A stretch of 64,000 nt of DNA from Cordyceps javanica (Eukaryota; Ascomycota; Sordariomycetes; Hypocreales; Cordycipitaceae), in the NCBI GenBank assembly GCA_036850795.1, contig JAAECO010000003.1, positions 1,240,001-1,304,000 on the forward strand. The letters are read 5' to 3'. Shown here in pieces: positions 37,921 to 50,549 of the stretch. The notes under the pieces are model-generated. The model was not told the origin of the DNA. It saw only the letters and a program-made list of their open reading frames with translations, and made no database searches. Both the position numbers and the translations under genes were made by a program. Positions within the stretch are counted from its first letter, which is position 1; each line of letters starts with the position of its first letter.

Positions 37921-39881
37921 TTAGAAGGTGGCGTGGAGGAGACGTCTCCAGGCGGGATAAGCAGCTATGCGTGCCCGATAGGCGTTGATCTCGTCCCAAT
38001 CAAGCTCGCGGCGGCCAGTATCGACGTCCATTTGCGCGATGGTGAGCCACCCTGTACGCTTCCACAAGAAACCGCAGGCCCAGAAGAAGAGAACGACGGG
38101 AAGCGCAAGGTACTGCTTGAAGAAACCCTCAACAGTGCCCATACCGGACTTGCCAGGAGGAGCGGTAATGGCAGTATAGAACTGGGCCATCAGGACGAGG
38201 ACAATCAAAGCAAGACCGAGCCAGGAGCCGGCGACACCACCGGCGGCCTTGAAAGGAATCTCATCCAGGGTGTGGCCGTGGTACTTCCAAGCAGCACGGA
38301 ATCGAATGTGAGCAAGGCAGACTGAGCCCCAGGTGAACAGAGCGGCGAGGCCAGAGAGAGCCAGTAGCCAGTCGAAAACGACAGGGCCGGAAGAAGCCAA
38401 GCTGATGAAAGCGAGGAATCCAAAGGCAATGAGGACGATGACCGAGAACAGAGGACGGCCGGATCTATCGATATAGCTGAAAACCTTAGGGGCATAGCCC
38501 TGCTGCGCAAGGGCAGTGAGCGTACGGGATCCTCCATAAACACCAGAAACACCGATGGAAAGGACGGAAACCAGAATGACGACATTCATAAAGTGATCGA
38601 ACCCCTTAAGGCCGGCATACTTTCCAACAAGAACGAATGGCGAGGCCTTGGCATCTGCATAGGCGGAGCTGGACAGGAGCGAATCATCATCCGAGCGGAT
38701 CAAGAGGCCGACGAAGAACAGACCAAGGATGTAGAAGAGGGTGATTCGCCAAAAGACCTGCTTGATGGCGCCAGGAAGGGCGCGCACGGGATTGCGAGAT
38801 TCCGCAGCGGCCAGACCGACCAGCTCAGTACCGGAGAAAGAGAAGGCAGCCGTGACGAAGACGGAGCAGAAGCCCTTGAAGCCGTTCTTGAAAGCGCCGG
38901 GGTTATACCAAAGCTTGGCTCCCGAGTACTCGCTGTATGCGCCGCTCTTGGGGCCGCCGCCCAGCACAAGGACGAGGGCAATGATCATGAAGACAACGGT
39001 GGCTCCGAGCTTGAATATCGAAGACCAGAACTCTTCCTCAGCATAGCCAAGAGCGCCAAAGACGTTGATAATAATGATCAGTACCAAGAAGACAACGATC
39101 CACACGGCAAGTGATGTGTTTTCATCCCAATACTGGATCGTGATACCGCATACTGTTAATTCGAGAGGTAACACGACGGCCCACTGGAAGACGTAATTCC
39201 ATCCCATTGCGAAACCCCAGGAAGGATCGATGAAGCGGGTCGAATAGGTATAGAAGCCACCAGAGACAGGATACATGACGGCGAGCTCGCCCAGAGCGTA
39301 GACTGAAGAGAAAAAAGGTCGTTAGGAATCGATTTGAACCACAACGCGGCGAGCTCCGTCGTCCACGACAGCCACAGTACAAGCAAACACTGTGCATGAT
39401 GAGAGAAAACATACCGACGTTGAACATCATCACACCGATAATCAAGAAATCAATAAAAACACTTCCGGGGCCCTGGTAATCGGATGCATGTCAGCGCTTT
39501 GGGCTCATTACGACGGGCCCAGACGGGAAGCTGCAGCGCACACCCATTGCGGCACTGCGCAGATTGATGCAGCCGCATTGTCGCGGATATACTTACACCC
39601 TTGTACAGAGCACCGCCGGAACCGACAAAGAAACCAGCACCAATGGAGCCACCGATGGCGATCATGTGCAGATGGCGTGCCTTCATGGGTCTCTCCAGTT
39701 CCACGATGCCTTCGCCATAGTGCTTTGGCTTGAAGGAATCGATTGTCAGGCCATTGCGAGTCGCCCAGCTCTCTTCGGAATAGGCAGCGCCGGCCTCCTT
39801 GGGAAGGACCTGAGAAGTGCCTTCATACTCGGGGACGGCCTCGCCCTTTTCAGAGGCGATTACACCGTCTTTACCGGACAT
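37921..39881 (-). CDS. Amino-acid permease, YAT/APC family (GAP/INDA1-like)
   Basis: Three minus-strand exons, 39881-39597, 39472-39415 and 39302-37921, are separated by introns of 124 and 112 bp (donors GTAAGT and GTATGT). They encode 574 residues, the standard size. The first exon ends inside the first membrane helix, after RHLHMIAIGGSIGAGFFVGS, the signature of fungal amino-acid permeases. The 58-bp middle exon supplies GPGSVFIDFLIIGVMMFN. Exon 3 begins with VYALGELAVMYPVSGGFYTY, which lines the substrate path, and holds the remaining ten or so helices. Both termini are hydrophilic and face the cytosol; lysines near the N-terminus could be ubiquitin acceptors. By family, it imports amino acids with protons at the plasma membrane and is controlled by nitrogen source. 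Close relatives (INDA1, Gap-type) are broad-range, so specificity is not assigned. Confidence 0.95.
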
Positions 39882-42800
39882 GACGGTTTGGCTCTGTTCT
39901 ATGCTTGCTTGCTACCAGCAGAAGAGCAACAATGCGGAGGAGTGATGAAGAAGAGAGAAGAAGGAGAGAGTAACAAAGGAAGAGAGAAGAGAAGTAGGAG
40001 AGTCTGAAAGGAAAGATGGCTGCGCAAGTTTGGGGAAGGGGGGAAGAAGCGCCTCTTAACTAAACGGAGGTGCCGCACAGGAAGCTGGAAGCTTGGCTGG
40101 GAGGGTCGGACAATGCTGCCATGAATACACGCATGCAAGGAAAGCTCCCCTTCCAGAGTCTCTGTCATACTGCTCCCGAGTCGGCTCGTGAGCTAATGAG
40201 TTCCAGACTGGGGCACCTGGAAACGGTGGCTTGCAAGCCAAGAGGCCAGACTATCAGACTCGGCAGGGGACTTTGGAGGTGCGCATGGGGAAAGGGGGGG
40301 TGGCGAGAAGGAGGGGAGGGGGCGTACGGGCCAAAATTCGGAGGCGGCTTGTGTGCTGGAGCGCAGTTTGGGGCAAATTGAAGACGACCAAGGTCCATGA
40401 CAGACAAACGGCCTGATTACCGCGACAAATGGGTGGTGTAGGCTCAGCAGGCCTAGATGGTTTACTGCCATTCACACAGGAAAACGTGCACTGGGGATAT
40501 TCTACACAAAGATGCTAACTTGTGCAGCATTCCGACACTCGAAAAGAAAAGGAGCCCTTCCATAAGGTCCATCGCCATGATAAAGCAGAACGGGACGGGG
40601 CTACCTGAATCAAGACTCTTGGTGCTTAACCCACTCTGCCTGCCCTCTGGCCATTTCGCCCTGCGCGATAGGGACTTAATGCAAAGATAACAAAAAACAT
40701 CGCCGATACTACTGGGCCGGCCTCTCCGAATTGCGCCAAAAACCACACAACCCTCAACTTGATAGCAGCACCAAATCCGAAAACCCAGTGAGAATCATGA
40801 CGGCGCACTCTGCGAAAGCTGGCCAAGTATATGCTCAACGGCGGACGCACTCGGTCTGGGTTGGGAATTGGAACGACTTGTTGGATTTCGCATCTGGGGG
40901 CACTGCAGATCTTGGCACCCACAGAAAGGAAGGAGCTAATAAAATTGGTCCACGAGGCACTGAACCCCACCCCCGTCTCCCGCCCTGCTGCTAATCAAAG
41001 ACACCAGAACAATCCTCAGAGCTGAGTTGCTGAGGTGCTGAGGTTTTGGCCGTGCCAGGCTACCAGGCAAGGCGGCGGGGGACTTGGTGAATTGTCACAG
41101 TTGTTGTGGGCTTTGTCTTTCACTCCCTGCGGGTAAGCGTCGATGAGGGGATCACTCGTTGAAACTTCAGAGCCTCCCCTGCGAGCAAACCGGATTTTCC
41201 GTGATTTGCATTGCGCCTGCGACATCTTTCCAGCTCGCCTCGCCTGGTGTCTGACTACCTACCCCAAGTCTCACAGCCACCTGAACCTTCTGGCGCCTCC
41301 ACCGAGGCAATCTTTCCTCTGGGCTGGAACTGACTTGCGGCGCACAGATTACGCCAGTCCGGACGACAGACCCCAAAACGGAATCGTGACCTTGCGGCGC
41401 GTCAGCAGGAAAACGCCATGCACCAGACGCCCCCCCGAATGCTATTTTCAGCGAATCCGGGGAGTCCTGCAATCCGGTGCCTCTGTATCCGTACCAGTCA
41501 ACCGGATGGTGGTGTAGCTGTGTTTTGCTTTCGCAGACCAGAGCTGGACAGCCTCATTTGTGGTAAACGTCGAGAAAGTCTTTCCAGTATTCGGCTGATG
41601 TCGTCTGGCCCAAAGCACACTTCGCATCGCCACTGGGTTTGCACAAGTGCTGTCCAGCGACGGCGAGAGCGTAGCCACTGCCCTATTTCTTGAAGGCAAC
41701 TACTGCATGTGCGGGGAACGGCGTTTTTTGAGCATGTCCAATCGAAAACGAATCAAAGAGCCAGCGACATGCTGAGCTCTTCGATAGCGCGCACCGCTGA
41801 CGCCTCATCCTTAGGGACGGTGCCGACTACTGGGGCCTCTATCACTACCCATGCTTCTGGTGACCCCGCATCTCTCCCCACTGAGCTGCGAAATGAGGAG
41901 ACATCCCAGCGCTGGCATGTGCAGAACAATGCATCGCGGGGAAAGTGCTTCAGGTTATCCGTACTCTGCACCGAAATCCTTTCGAGGCTCTCTTCTCCAA
42001 AGCCGACAACAAAGGGGTCTCTCACGACTATTGTAATTTGGGTGCAGATCAGCAACTTAGCACGGCACTGGGAAATGGTCGCATGATTAGGTTTTCGATG
42101 GGTGTGAGGCGCAGCGCCGGATAGCATTCTATGCAGCCTTCCAACCACCTTCGGCAAGTTGCCACCTTCCTCTTTGCGGTGCGAGCTGCAAGCCTAAATC
42201 CTTGGCCTGGCTTTATATGCGCCACATTCAAGGTAATTTCTCACATGGCGGAGAATCACCGTGGCAGGAAGTATAGCTAGCTACACGGAGCTGGGTTGGT
42301 TGGTGGTTGTCCAGTGGTGCAATCTGCGGAGCATATCTATGCGACTGGCAGCAATACAACTTGGTTAATGTGGGAGTCGTAATCAGCCGGGGGCCTGCCA
42401 CATGCGGCCCTAAACGACTAAACCTTGTTCCCAAGTCTAATGCTAGGCGACTTGGCAACAACACCAGAAGAGTAGCTGTGGCTGGAGGGCTTGCAGGCAA
42501 CGTGCCAACTGGCCAGAACGGCCAGAATAGACCTGGGAAGAGACAGAAGCCCCTTCGCCTCTCCCGAAGTGCTCCAGAAGTGGCAAGCCACCACGAGGTG
42601 CTGCGAGATGTGATCTGGACGATGATGAATGAGAGCTGCTTCAAATGGCATGCCGCGCTTCTCTTATCACCACGGCCCGTGCTGGTAATGTCGTTCATAT
42701 CATTGCGGAGTCGAACAGGCTTGGCCGCTTATCAGCCAAGGCCGCCGACGTGTCGGATTTGAAGGGGCAAGCAATACCGAACTTCCCCAGGAGCCAAGAG

Positions 42801-44699
42801 CCCAATTCGTACAGAAAGCCACTGACACAAGGCAGGTCGGACTGTTGCCCACATTTGAACAGCAAGAGACCTGCCATTGCACCAATAAAATATTGTTGTA
42901 GTGAGTATTTCTCGAAATGCCAACGTACTGGTAGAGCTGCCTTGCCATCGACCTCCGCACGAGTGGGTAACGATACCAGCGTGACGCCCTGGCCAGCGAT
43001 TGCCAAACCGGGTCGAGTGCGCCGCCGCATTTTTCTCGTCAAGTAAGTACTTGTGGCAACGAACATTTTCAGAAAAGAGGCCCGTGATGCTGTGCTTTGA
43101 ATGGGTGGGGTCCAGTAACGCTGGACTTTGCATCACGGCCGCTTCCCGAGCACCATGAGGCGCATGACGTTGTGTAAAACACGGCGAACAGCCGTCCGGT
43201 CGCAAAAATGCGCTACAGCAACAGTCGCGCCTGTTTCTTGAACACTTGCCAACGAGAAAACGAAGCAATCATCCACCTACGGTGGGTAGAGAGACTCGAT
43301 CACCGGCTTCCCTTGTTATCGAGTACAAAGTGGTCGTCAATTAAATTGTACGTAATATTTTGAAAGGAGGCTTTACGGACTCGGCCGCCTCCAGACGCCA
43401 AATTACCAACGGCGGCATGGCTAGGATTAGCGAAGTCTCAAGAACGGCTAGATCAGCACACTTCTCATCTGTTTTGGGCCCATAATGACAGCCCTGCCCG
43501 AAATGTGGCCACCAATAAGTGAGAACGGTGAGGTACGGGAAAGAGCCTGTACTTTCCTGGCCAATTTACCAGTACTCGTTGCTTCTAGCGCGACCTTGAA
43601 GAACATAGAACCGCTACAATGAGGCGCACCCCCTGAAAAGGAATGGCCCCAAGAACGCAGCTCTTGGGATCTGGCGCTGGATAACTTCCGACGTTTCTTG
43701 GAGGCCTTGCCACGCCACTGGTCGAATAAGGAGCGCTACTGAACCTAATACAGCGCTAGCAGGTGGTACCATTTACAGCACAATGCTGATATCGTGAGAA
43801 AGTAGTCGCGGGACGCTCTTCGCCGCACTCTGTTGCGCTTGCTGTGTTCCATCGGCCAAACATATGACGAAAAGGCAAAATCCGAAAATCTCAAATCCCA
43901 AAAGGCCAGACCTCCACAGTACAAAGAACGTGAGAAATACGAGTCACCAGAGAGGTCCAGCACAGCCCACTGGAGGGACTGGGGAAGACCAGGAAGCCCG
44001 CCCACATGAAGCGTGTTCAAAGGCAAAAACATCCACTTACCCCGTATCCACCAACGATCTTGCGGGCCAGTGCTATGGAGCGGTGAACGTTTGCGGGCTC
44101 CATTGACTGGAGCATTTCCCCAGAATATCGTCAGAAAGGCCGGCCGTTGAAGGTTGAGACCAAGTACGCGACACCAACGGCCCCGTCGCGTAGAACATGC
44201 AGGTGAGGCTATTCCAGCGGATTGAAGATTCTCTCGGAACGACAAATCGTTGGTTTTGTCAAATATAAACGGGCCCATGGTGGGTTTATTCTAGAAGGCG
44301 AAAAGCCACGCCACGCCACGCCTTCTGGAACGCCCGAGTCGCACGTTACATGAGGCTTCCAAAACACCGCCACTTGGAGCTAGCATTGCCTTGCATCAAC
44401 TTCATCCCGGCAGTGTGGCTTTTTTTTTGTCTTTTCTTCAGCGACAAGTCGGTCCGTAAAGGTGGGCGGACGAGTTGTACCGCCTGTTGTTGGAACCACT
44501 GCCGCCAAGCACGGGACGCCGTGGGCACCCGGTGATGAGAAGGATGAAGGGGCGCAAGGCCGGCGCAAGCCATTTTCTGTTGGTGTCGGGTACTTGCAGC
44601 CAATATGGCTTATCAACGTGCTTCCGCATTGCTGGCATGACAGAAAGGGAGAGGAGAACCAGATGATTTGTGTACTGGTAGTTGTGGACGTACGCCGGT

Positions 44700-44701
<2 letters not shown>

Positions 44702-44753
<52 letters not shown>
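44702..44753. repeat. (GT)26 microsatellite
   Basis: An uninterrupted GT dinucleotide run of 52 bases with unique flanks; the longest simple repeat in the window. Confidence 0.97.
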
Positions 44754-44754
<1 letters not shown>

Positions 44755-46886
44755 CGCACGTTGTGATTGGAGGCTCAACATCTTGGCTGCACCTCATCCC
44801 CCCTCCCCTCCCGCTGGACTGGTCACCACAAGATGCGCGGAATTGGTTTTGAGAGCGGCGGCGCGGCCGCCAAGTGGCTGTGGCTTCAGAGCTACGTTAA
44901 AACTATGACCCCGGAGGTTGGGTTGCTTTGCACGACTGTGCTTGACAGTTCAGGCCGACAACTACTCCGAAGGCTTCGCCGCCATGGCCCCGGGCTGAGA
45001 TGACTGACACTGTTGGCCCCCTCCCAGAATCTGCAAATCGGCCGCTGCCCAACAACGAGGGAGCCCTACGCTCGTCTTTCGACGAAATTGCACTTCTTGG
45101 AAAGACCGTTGATATGTGCAGCACGGTCACCTACAGCTCTCCTGCTGCTTTGATTTCAACTCTAATCCGTAATACATCCAATAACGCCACCGGCTGCCAC
45201 CCCCAGCAAGTCAGTATTAGCAGTAATTTAGACGCGCATAAGTCGCATTACAAGGGCTTGACAGCTTTGCTTGCAAAGTTCTGCCCACTCCTTGCGCCAC
45301 AAGCAACAGAAATAGCATGTTGGAACCCCCCTGGTATGAGCGAATTTGATTAACATGTTCATTTTGTGATGGAACTTTTGAGGCTAGTTAAATACACACC
45401 CTCTCTGTGCCTTTCAGGGATCGGCCAATTTCGAATCTGCATCATGGAAAGGGCGAGGTAACAAACAGATGTGTGGCCTGCTCCCTCTACACTATCAACC
45501 TTGGGAAGGGCAAGGCACAAGGGAAGGGTTGGGGGCAAGGCCATGAGCCATTATTGGCTACAGGATTATTGGCGGATATTGTCGTGTAGAGGAAAAGGAC
45601 GTCCTTAGCATACTTCCAATGGGCGTCGCCATTGTCTATTCAGCCATGTGGCGGCGGCCAGCCAGACGTCTCGGTGGCGGCACCGGCATGAACGCTCGCT
45701 CAGGATCGGGTTTATTTTGTGCCACTAGAGACGCGGAATCAGCTTCCGCGCCTACATAAGATGGAAAAGACGGGGGAATACCAAGCATCTTTCTTACTTT
45801 TCGCTGCCAGAGGGCGCAAAAGGGAACGGGGGACAAGAAACGCCACGTTTTCTAGTTGGCCCTGAGTCGTGATGTCGCCACTCAGCTGAACGGGGCCTCT
45901 CCGCTGAGGAGAAGACGAGGCGAGTTTCTGATCTGCCACGAACAAGATGGGCAAATTGGTCGAAAGGAGGTTCTCCTCGACTACCCCGCGTCCTTGACTA
46001 GTGAGGGATAGCATGGAAGACGCGTGGAAGCTGTGGATGCGATACGCCCCCTCCTCCCCGGGGCGTCTGGCGGTTGTCTGATGCCGGCCTTCTCGTTGGA
46101 CGATGGCGGGGGGGGGAACGTGGGGTAAGGATGATATTGGCGATCATGCTTGAGGAGAGAGAAACTGGGCCGGTGACAAGCGAAAAGAAGGCGTTTTTCC
46201 TGGGGGTATATGGAGTCCTTTCTTTGTGCGAGAGAAGAGGCCCCTGCGTGAAACTTTGCCGTTTGATCCTTGAAGCCGCAAGAAAGCGAGGAAGATAGAA
46301 GCGCACGAGTCATAGCACTCGAGCCTCAAGAGGCGAGAGAGGAGGAAGAGGAAGAGAGGTTGGAGGGCTCGCGCGGATGTCGGCAGATGTCGACTCGGGC
46401 GTTGCATCAGCCCCCCCTTTCTTTGGCGCCCATGGTTTGAAAGTCGCCGGCAAGAGATGGAGCCAAAGGTAAAGGTCAATATGTCATTGTTTTTGATTGC
46501 TACTGGTAACAGGGGAGAGTAGGTCATGTGCGGCAATATTTTGTCAGCTTGTCCGTCCGTGCAAAAAGGTGCGCTCGACAGAACCAGTCAATCTTGCCGC
46601 CCCCTTCCCCAACGGAAAAGCAACAAGACAGCGAATACGCGAATCGCTCCCCATCGGCTCAAGGCGGAAATTCTGCAGAGGCATCATTTGTGCTCAAGAG
46701 AGATGAAGGCCTGAACACGGGGCGGCCGGATGGAGGGATGGAGGGAGGGAGGCGAGTTTCCTTTTTTCCTCTCCGGCAAGCATCGCTTGAAAGTCACAAA
46801 ATGCCGACTTGAGAGACGATTGTTCTTTTCCTTTTCGCCCCTGCACACTCTGACAAGATCCCCCCCCCTTTGTCTGTCCCCCTTCC

Positions 46887-46937
46887 CTCTCTCTGTCTCT
46901 TTCTCTCTGTCTCTTTCTCTCTGTCTCTTTCTCTCTT
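46887..46937. repeat. Pyrimidine tandem repeat, 14-bp unit
   Basis: About three copies of a 14-bp unit of the form TCTCTTTCTCTCTG give a strongly strand-asymmetric CT tract preceded by a C-run near 46861. Confidence 0.85.
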
Positions 46938-48331
46938 TTCTTCCGCTCATATTGGTTTACCGCCTTGTCCGGGGTAAGCGCACAGCATCGAGAGAACATG
47001 ATGTCCTGAAAGCTGCCTGATATTCCCGTGTCGACGCGGATGAAGCAACTCTGCTCTCAACGTCTGAACTGATTTGGCTCCAACCTTGACCTCTATCCCT
47101 GTGAACAGCAAACAAACAAGGCAATTCTGCCGTCTCCGACTTGCCTCTCCATAGACTCGCTTTCCACCCAAACCATTGAGCGATCCAAGCAAAGCCGCGC
47201 CGTCGTCTTCTGTCGCCGGCCGGACTCTTATGGAGACCGCCGTTTGGTTTGGGGGGGGGGTTTTTGGCTAGTGGTGGTGCTCGGAGAGCACAACTGGCTT
47301 CTCGCGTTGCCGGGAGAAGTAAACGGCGGACGAACACGTCTCCAGCAATAGAGAAAGGGGGGGAGGGGGCTGACGACATTTTGCCTGGTCCTTCTGTCTC
47401 TGTCTTTCTTTTGCTTTTCGATACGGGCTAACTTTGTGAGAGAAGCAAAAACCGCCCAGCAAACGTTGTTTCCGGAGAGGAGGAGCAGCAATGACAACAA
47501 CACATGCCGTGTCTCCCGTGCCGCGCCGGCCTTGCTAGTAAATCCTCTCCTCCCCGAAGCGTTGGCTCGACAAGACCCCAGCCGCCGCCCGTCATGCCGA
47601 TGCCCGCTCCGGAGAGGCCCCATGTCTCGCTTGTCGCGGGCCTTGTTGTCGGGCAACTCGCCGGACGGCTTGGTGCATCCAACCGCGCATCGCCAATGGT
47701 GGAACCTTGCCTCACTTGATTAGCGGCACTGACAAGATGCGAGGCAGGCAATCTGTGGTACCTCTTTCATAATTCGGAGCGGTGAATTAATTGCTCCTGT
47801 GTCATGGGCTCGCGAGGCTGTCGTGTTGCGTCGGTCAGGCCGGAGTCATGCAAGAGGACTGGGTTTCACTCGTTTGCTGGGGTCATTCAACAGTTGAACG
47901 TTTTGCTGGAGAGGATTCGCGAGACAAAGTCACAGGCAAGTCACGAAAGGCAAAAAAGAGAAAAAAAGGAAAAAAAGGGAAAAAAAAAAGAAAATGTTGG
48001 GGAGGGTGGACATGTCTCAGAAGCTTGTTCACTGTTTTTTTATTGCGTTTCCTCATACCCTACCTAGACCGCTTCTACTACTGAGCCAACTCTCTTTTTT
48101 TTTGGGAGTAGTCCTTTTTGCTTTTCCTAGATACAAAAACACCCGTGAAAGCAAACGCGGCAAACTAGGCAGATTGCGCATGTAAATCATCCATAGACCC
48201 AAGGCTGGCACAGGGGCTATACAAATTGTTGAGGGGAGCTGAGAAACATTGGTACTTTGGTCGTTGATGCGAGTCCACCCCCGGCCGCAGCAGGTCGGGA
48301 GACAAAAGCGTCTGTCGAAAAAAAGGTGCCA

Positions 48332-48357
48332 GGGGAGGAGGAGGAGGAGGAGGAGGG
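48332..48357. repeat. (GGA)n tract
   Basis: About eight GGA units in noncoding DNA. A short ATAGC-type direct repeat follows near 48382-48411. Confidence 0.9.
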
Positions 48358-48924
48358 TACGTTTTCTGGGAAAGAAGGGGAGCATAGCATAGCATAGCGC
48401 TGCATAGCATGCTGTTTCGAACATGATGAAAGAAGGGAATGCGCGCGTGACTCGTGTCCGCAATGTCGAGAAGCCTTCTTTCCGTGGACATTCTGCATTA
48501 CATATTGACAGAGTCTACCGCGGCACTCCAAGCCAAAAACTTTTTTTTGTTGTTGTCTAGATGCTTGAATGGAAGGAGGTCGTCATCGTACACGAGTAGG
48601 GCCCTGTGCAGGCTTGGTCACCGGCCAATTGGCCGGAAACTGGTTCATGGTTGGTTGGTCGGTTACCGGCCGACCTTGTCGGTGCCTTGTGAGGAGGTGG
48701 TGGGAGAATGGATATGGTGGATAGGGAAAAGAAGGATTTTCGTTGGCAATTGGCGAGGAAAAGCAGTAATGGACGGGAGCTGCTTTGGATCCGTCTTGTG
48801 TCGACGGGCGCTAATGAGCGTGTCCATTTGTGTGTGTGTTTTGCCCGCCCCTTTTTGAGCCAGGCTCACTCCTCTTGCTCATTCAAAAGATGAGGAAGCG
48901 AGCGAGGAAACGGGTGGTTTTTAT

Positions 48925-49425
48925 CTAGCCCAGGAGGGCGGCGCCGCCCGACTCGACGGCCTCAATCTCGGCGAGGTTGATGGGCTGGCGGCGGAAGCGG
49001 GCCGGGAGCTCAGAAATGTCAAAGAAGACGCCGCTGGGGGCCTCGACGGAACCAAGCTCGGCGCCGGAGATGCTGCCGATGCCGGCCTCGCCGGAGCGGA
49101 TGGTCTTCTGGAGGGGGCCGTGCTGCTGGGCGTGGTCGCGGTAGGAGCTGAAGGAGGCGTGACGGGCGGAGGCGTCGGTCGCGAAGCCGTCGGGGAGCTT
49201 GCCCGAGGGCGAGGCAGGGTGAGGCTTTGGGGAGTGGTCAATGGCGGCTGCGAAGGAAAGGAAAAAAAAAAGCGAGGTTAGCTTTGGAAATGTTGGCGGC
49301 AACAGCAAAGGACGCGAGACAAGGACGGATGACGTACAAGGGATGGAGCGAGGACCAATGAACTTGATCATGGGCTGACGCTCGGCGTGAGCGGCAGCCT
49401 GGCGGAGGGCGCGAGTGGTGAACAT
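48925..49425 (-). CDS. KGD4: Alpha-ketoglutarate dehydrogenase subunit 4 (Kgd4 / YMR31, MRPS36 family)
   Basis: Two minus-strand exons, 49425-49338 and 49247-48925, flank a 90-bp phase-1 intron (GTACGT donor, CGCAG acceptor) and encode 136 residues. The N-terminal 17 residues (MFTTRALRQAAAHAERQ) look like a mitochondrial presequence. The core MIKFIGPRSIP, HSPKPHP, a central basic segment, the QQHGPL motif and the terminal FDISELPARFRRQPIN...EIEAVESGGA are diagnostic. This small protein was once taken for a mitochondrial small-subunit ribosomal protein. In yeast it is now known to anchor the E3 subunit to the 2-oxoglutarate dehydrogenase complex in the matrix. The intron is a multiple of three and has no stop, so retention would add 30 residues to the middle of the protein; the spliced form matches the family. 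Confidence 0.92.
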   Translation of the reverse strand: MFTTRALRQAAAHAERQPMIKFIGPRSIPCTSSVLVSRPLLLPPTFPKLTSLFFFLSFAAAIDHSPKPHPASPSGKLPDGFATDASARHASFSSYRDHAQQHGPLQKTIRSGEAGIGSISGAELGSVEAPSGVFFDISELPARFRRQPINLAEIEAVESGGAALLG

Positions 49426-50507
49426 GGTAGCGGTGTTGTGTGTGTGTCTGTCTGTGCGTGTGATATTTTTTGCTTCTTCGAGAAGCTGAAACGGTGGCCT
49501 GATGAAAAGCTGAAGAAGCGGGCGAGATATTGAGGCAAGAGAGAAGAAGAAAACCGGGAGAAATTGGCGCGGACGAGAGAAAAGGTCGCGACAAGAGAGC
49601 TTTGGTGGGTGCGCGGAGTGGGTCGTTCTGGTTGCGGCTACTTGCGGGTGGGATGGAGGTTTTGTTGGAGAGGTTGCAAGGTTGGTCGAGAGAGAGGGAT
49701 TGGTGTTGTGATGAAGATTCGGATTCAAAGAGGATTGGAAGAGAGAGAAGAAGGAGATTTAGAAAAAAGAGTTTTTCGGATGGTGTGGAAGGAGGAGAAG
49801 GAAGAAGGGGAAACAAGAGAGAAAGTGTGGGAGAGAGGACCGGAGATGAATAATATATGGTGGTGTTGGGGGAGGGGAATTTGTCGGGTTCGGACTTGTT
49901 GGAGCGCAGTCGGGGTGGGTGAGGGGGAGGATTGCTAGACGAGTTTCTGGAGTAGCAAGTAATTATTAGAATGGGCAGGGCTTATTAAAAATAAATCAAT
50001 AAATAAAAGTGATGGCAACTAAATCTGTGCTAACCGAGCAATCCGTACCGAAGTAGCGAAGCAGCAGCAAAAAGAGCAAGCCCGATCAGCCAGTAGGAAG
50101 GCGTAGGATTTGGCGGTAGTGGTAAGTCGTACTTGGGGATCGGTGCCGAAGACGAAAAAGAGGGGCCGAAGACGAGGAGACGGGCAAACGGGTGTGTTCA
50201 AGTCGGAGGAGGCCAGGCACAGAGACACACACAGAGAGACAAAGACAGGGTATCAGTAGCGCGACAAGAGCGAGAGACAGTTGACAGAGAGGCTGAAAGG
50301 CTTGCAGCAGCAGTAGCGGTTCATCAGTCTTTTTTTTTTTTTGGTGGGGAAAAGACGGATTGAAAGCACGCCATTAGTAAAGTACGGAGTGGGCTTTTTT
50401 ATTTTTATTTTTATTTTTTTTATTTCTTGTATTCACTACATATCTCATCACTTCATCATTATTTTCTTTGATATGGCAGTCTCAATTCATTTCTCACTCT
50501 CTACGTC

Positions 50508-50511
<4 letters not shown>

Positions 50512-50546
<35 letters not shown>

Positions 50547-50549
50547 TTT
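50512..50549. repeat. (CT)n followed by a T-tract
   Basis: About thirteen CT units run directly into a run of around a dozen T; low-complexity noncoding DNA. Confidence 0.9.

Larger units (their letters stand above)
39882..48924. other. 9-kb gene-poor region
   Basis: Starts with the permease promoter (A/G-rich leader next to 39881). No gene is supported. A minus-strand ORF at 41753-42157 (134 codons) has a fairly protein-like composition but no known domain. Others (42732-43268 and 43745-44278, both minus) look random. The region contains a (GT)26 microsatellite, a pyrimidine tandem at 46.9 kb and a GGA tract at 48.3 kb. Confidence 0.55.

Noticed and set aside
42732..43268. 178-codon minus-strand ORF
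   Set aside because: Cys/Arg-rich random-looking sequence without family resemblance or signal peptide.
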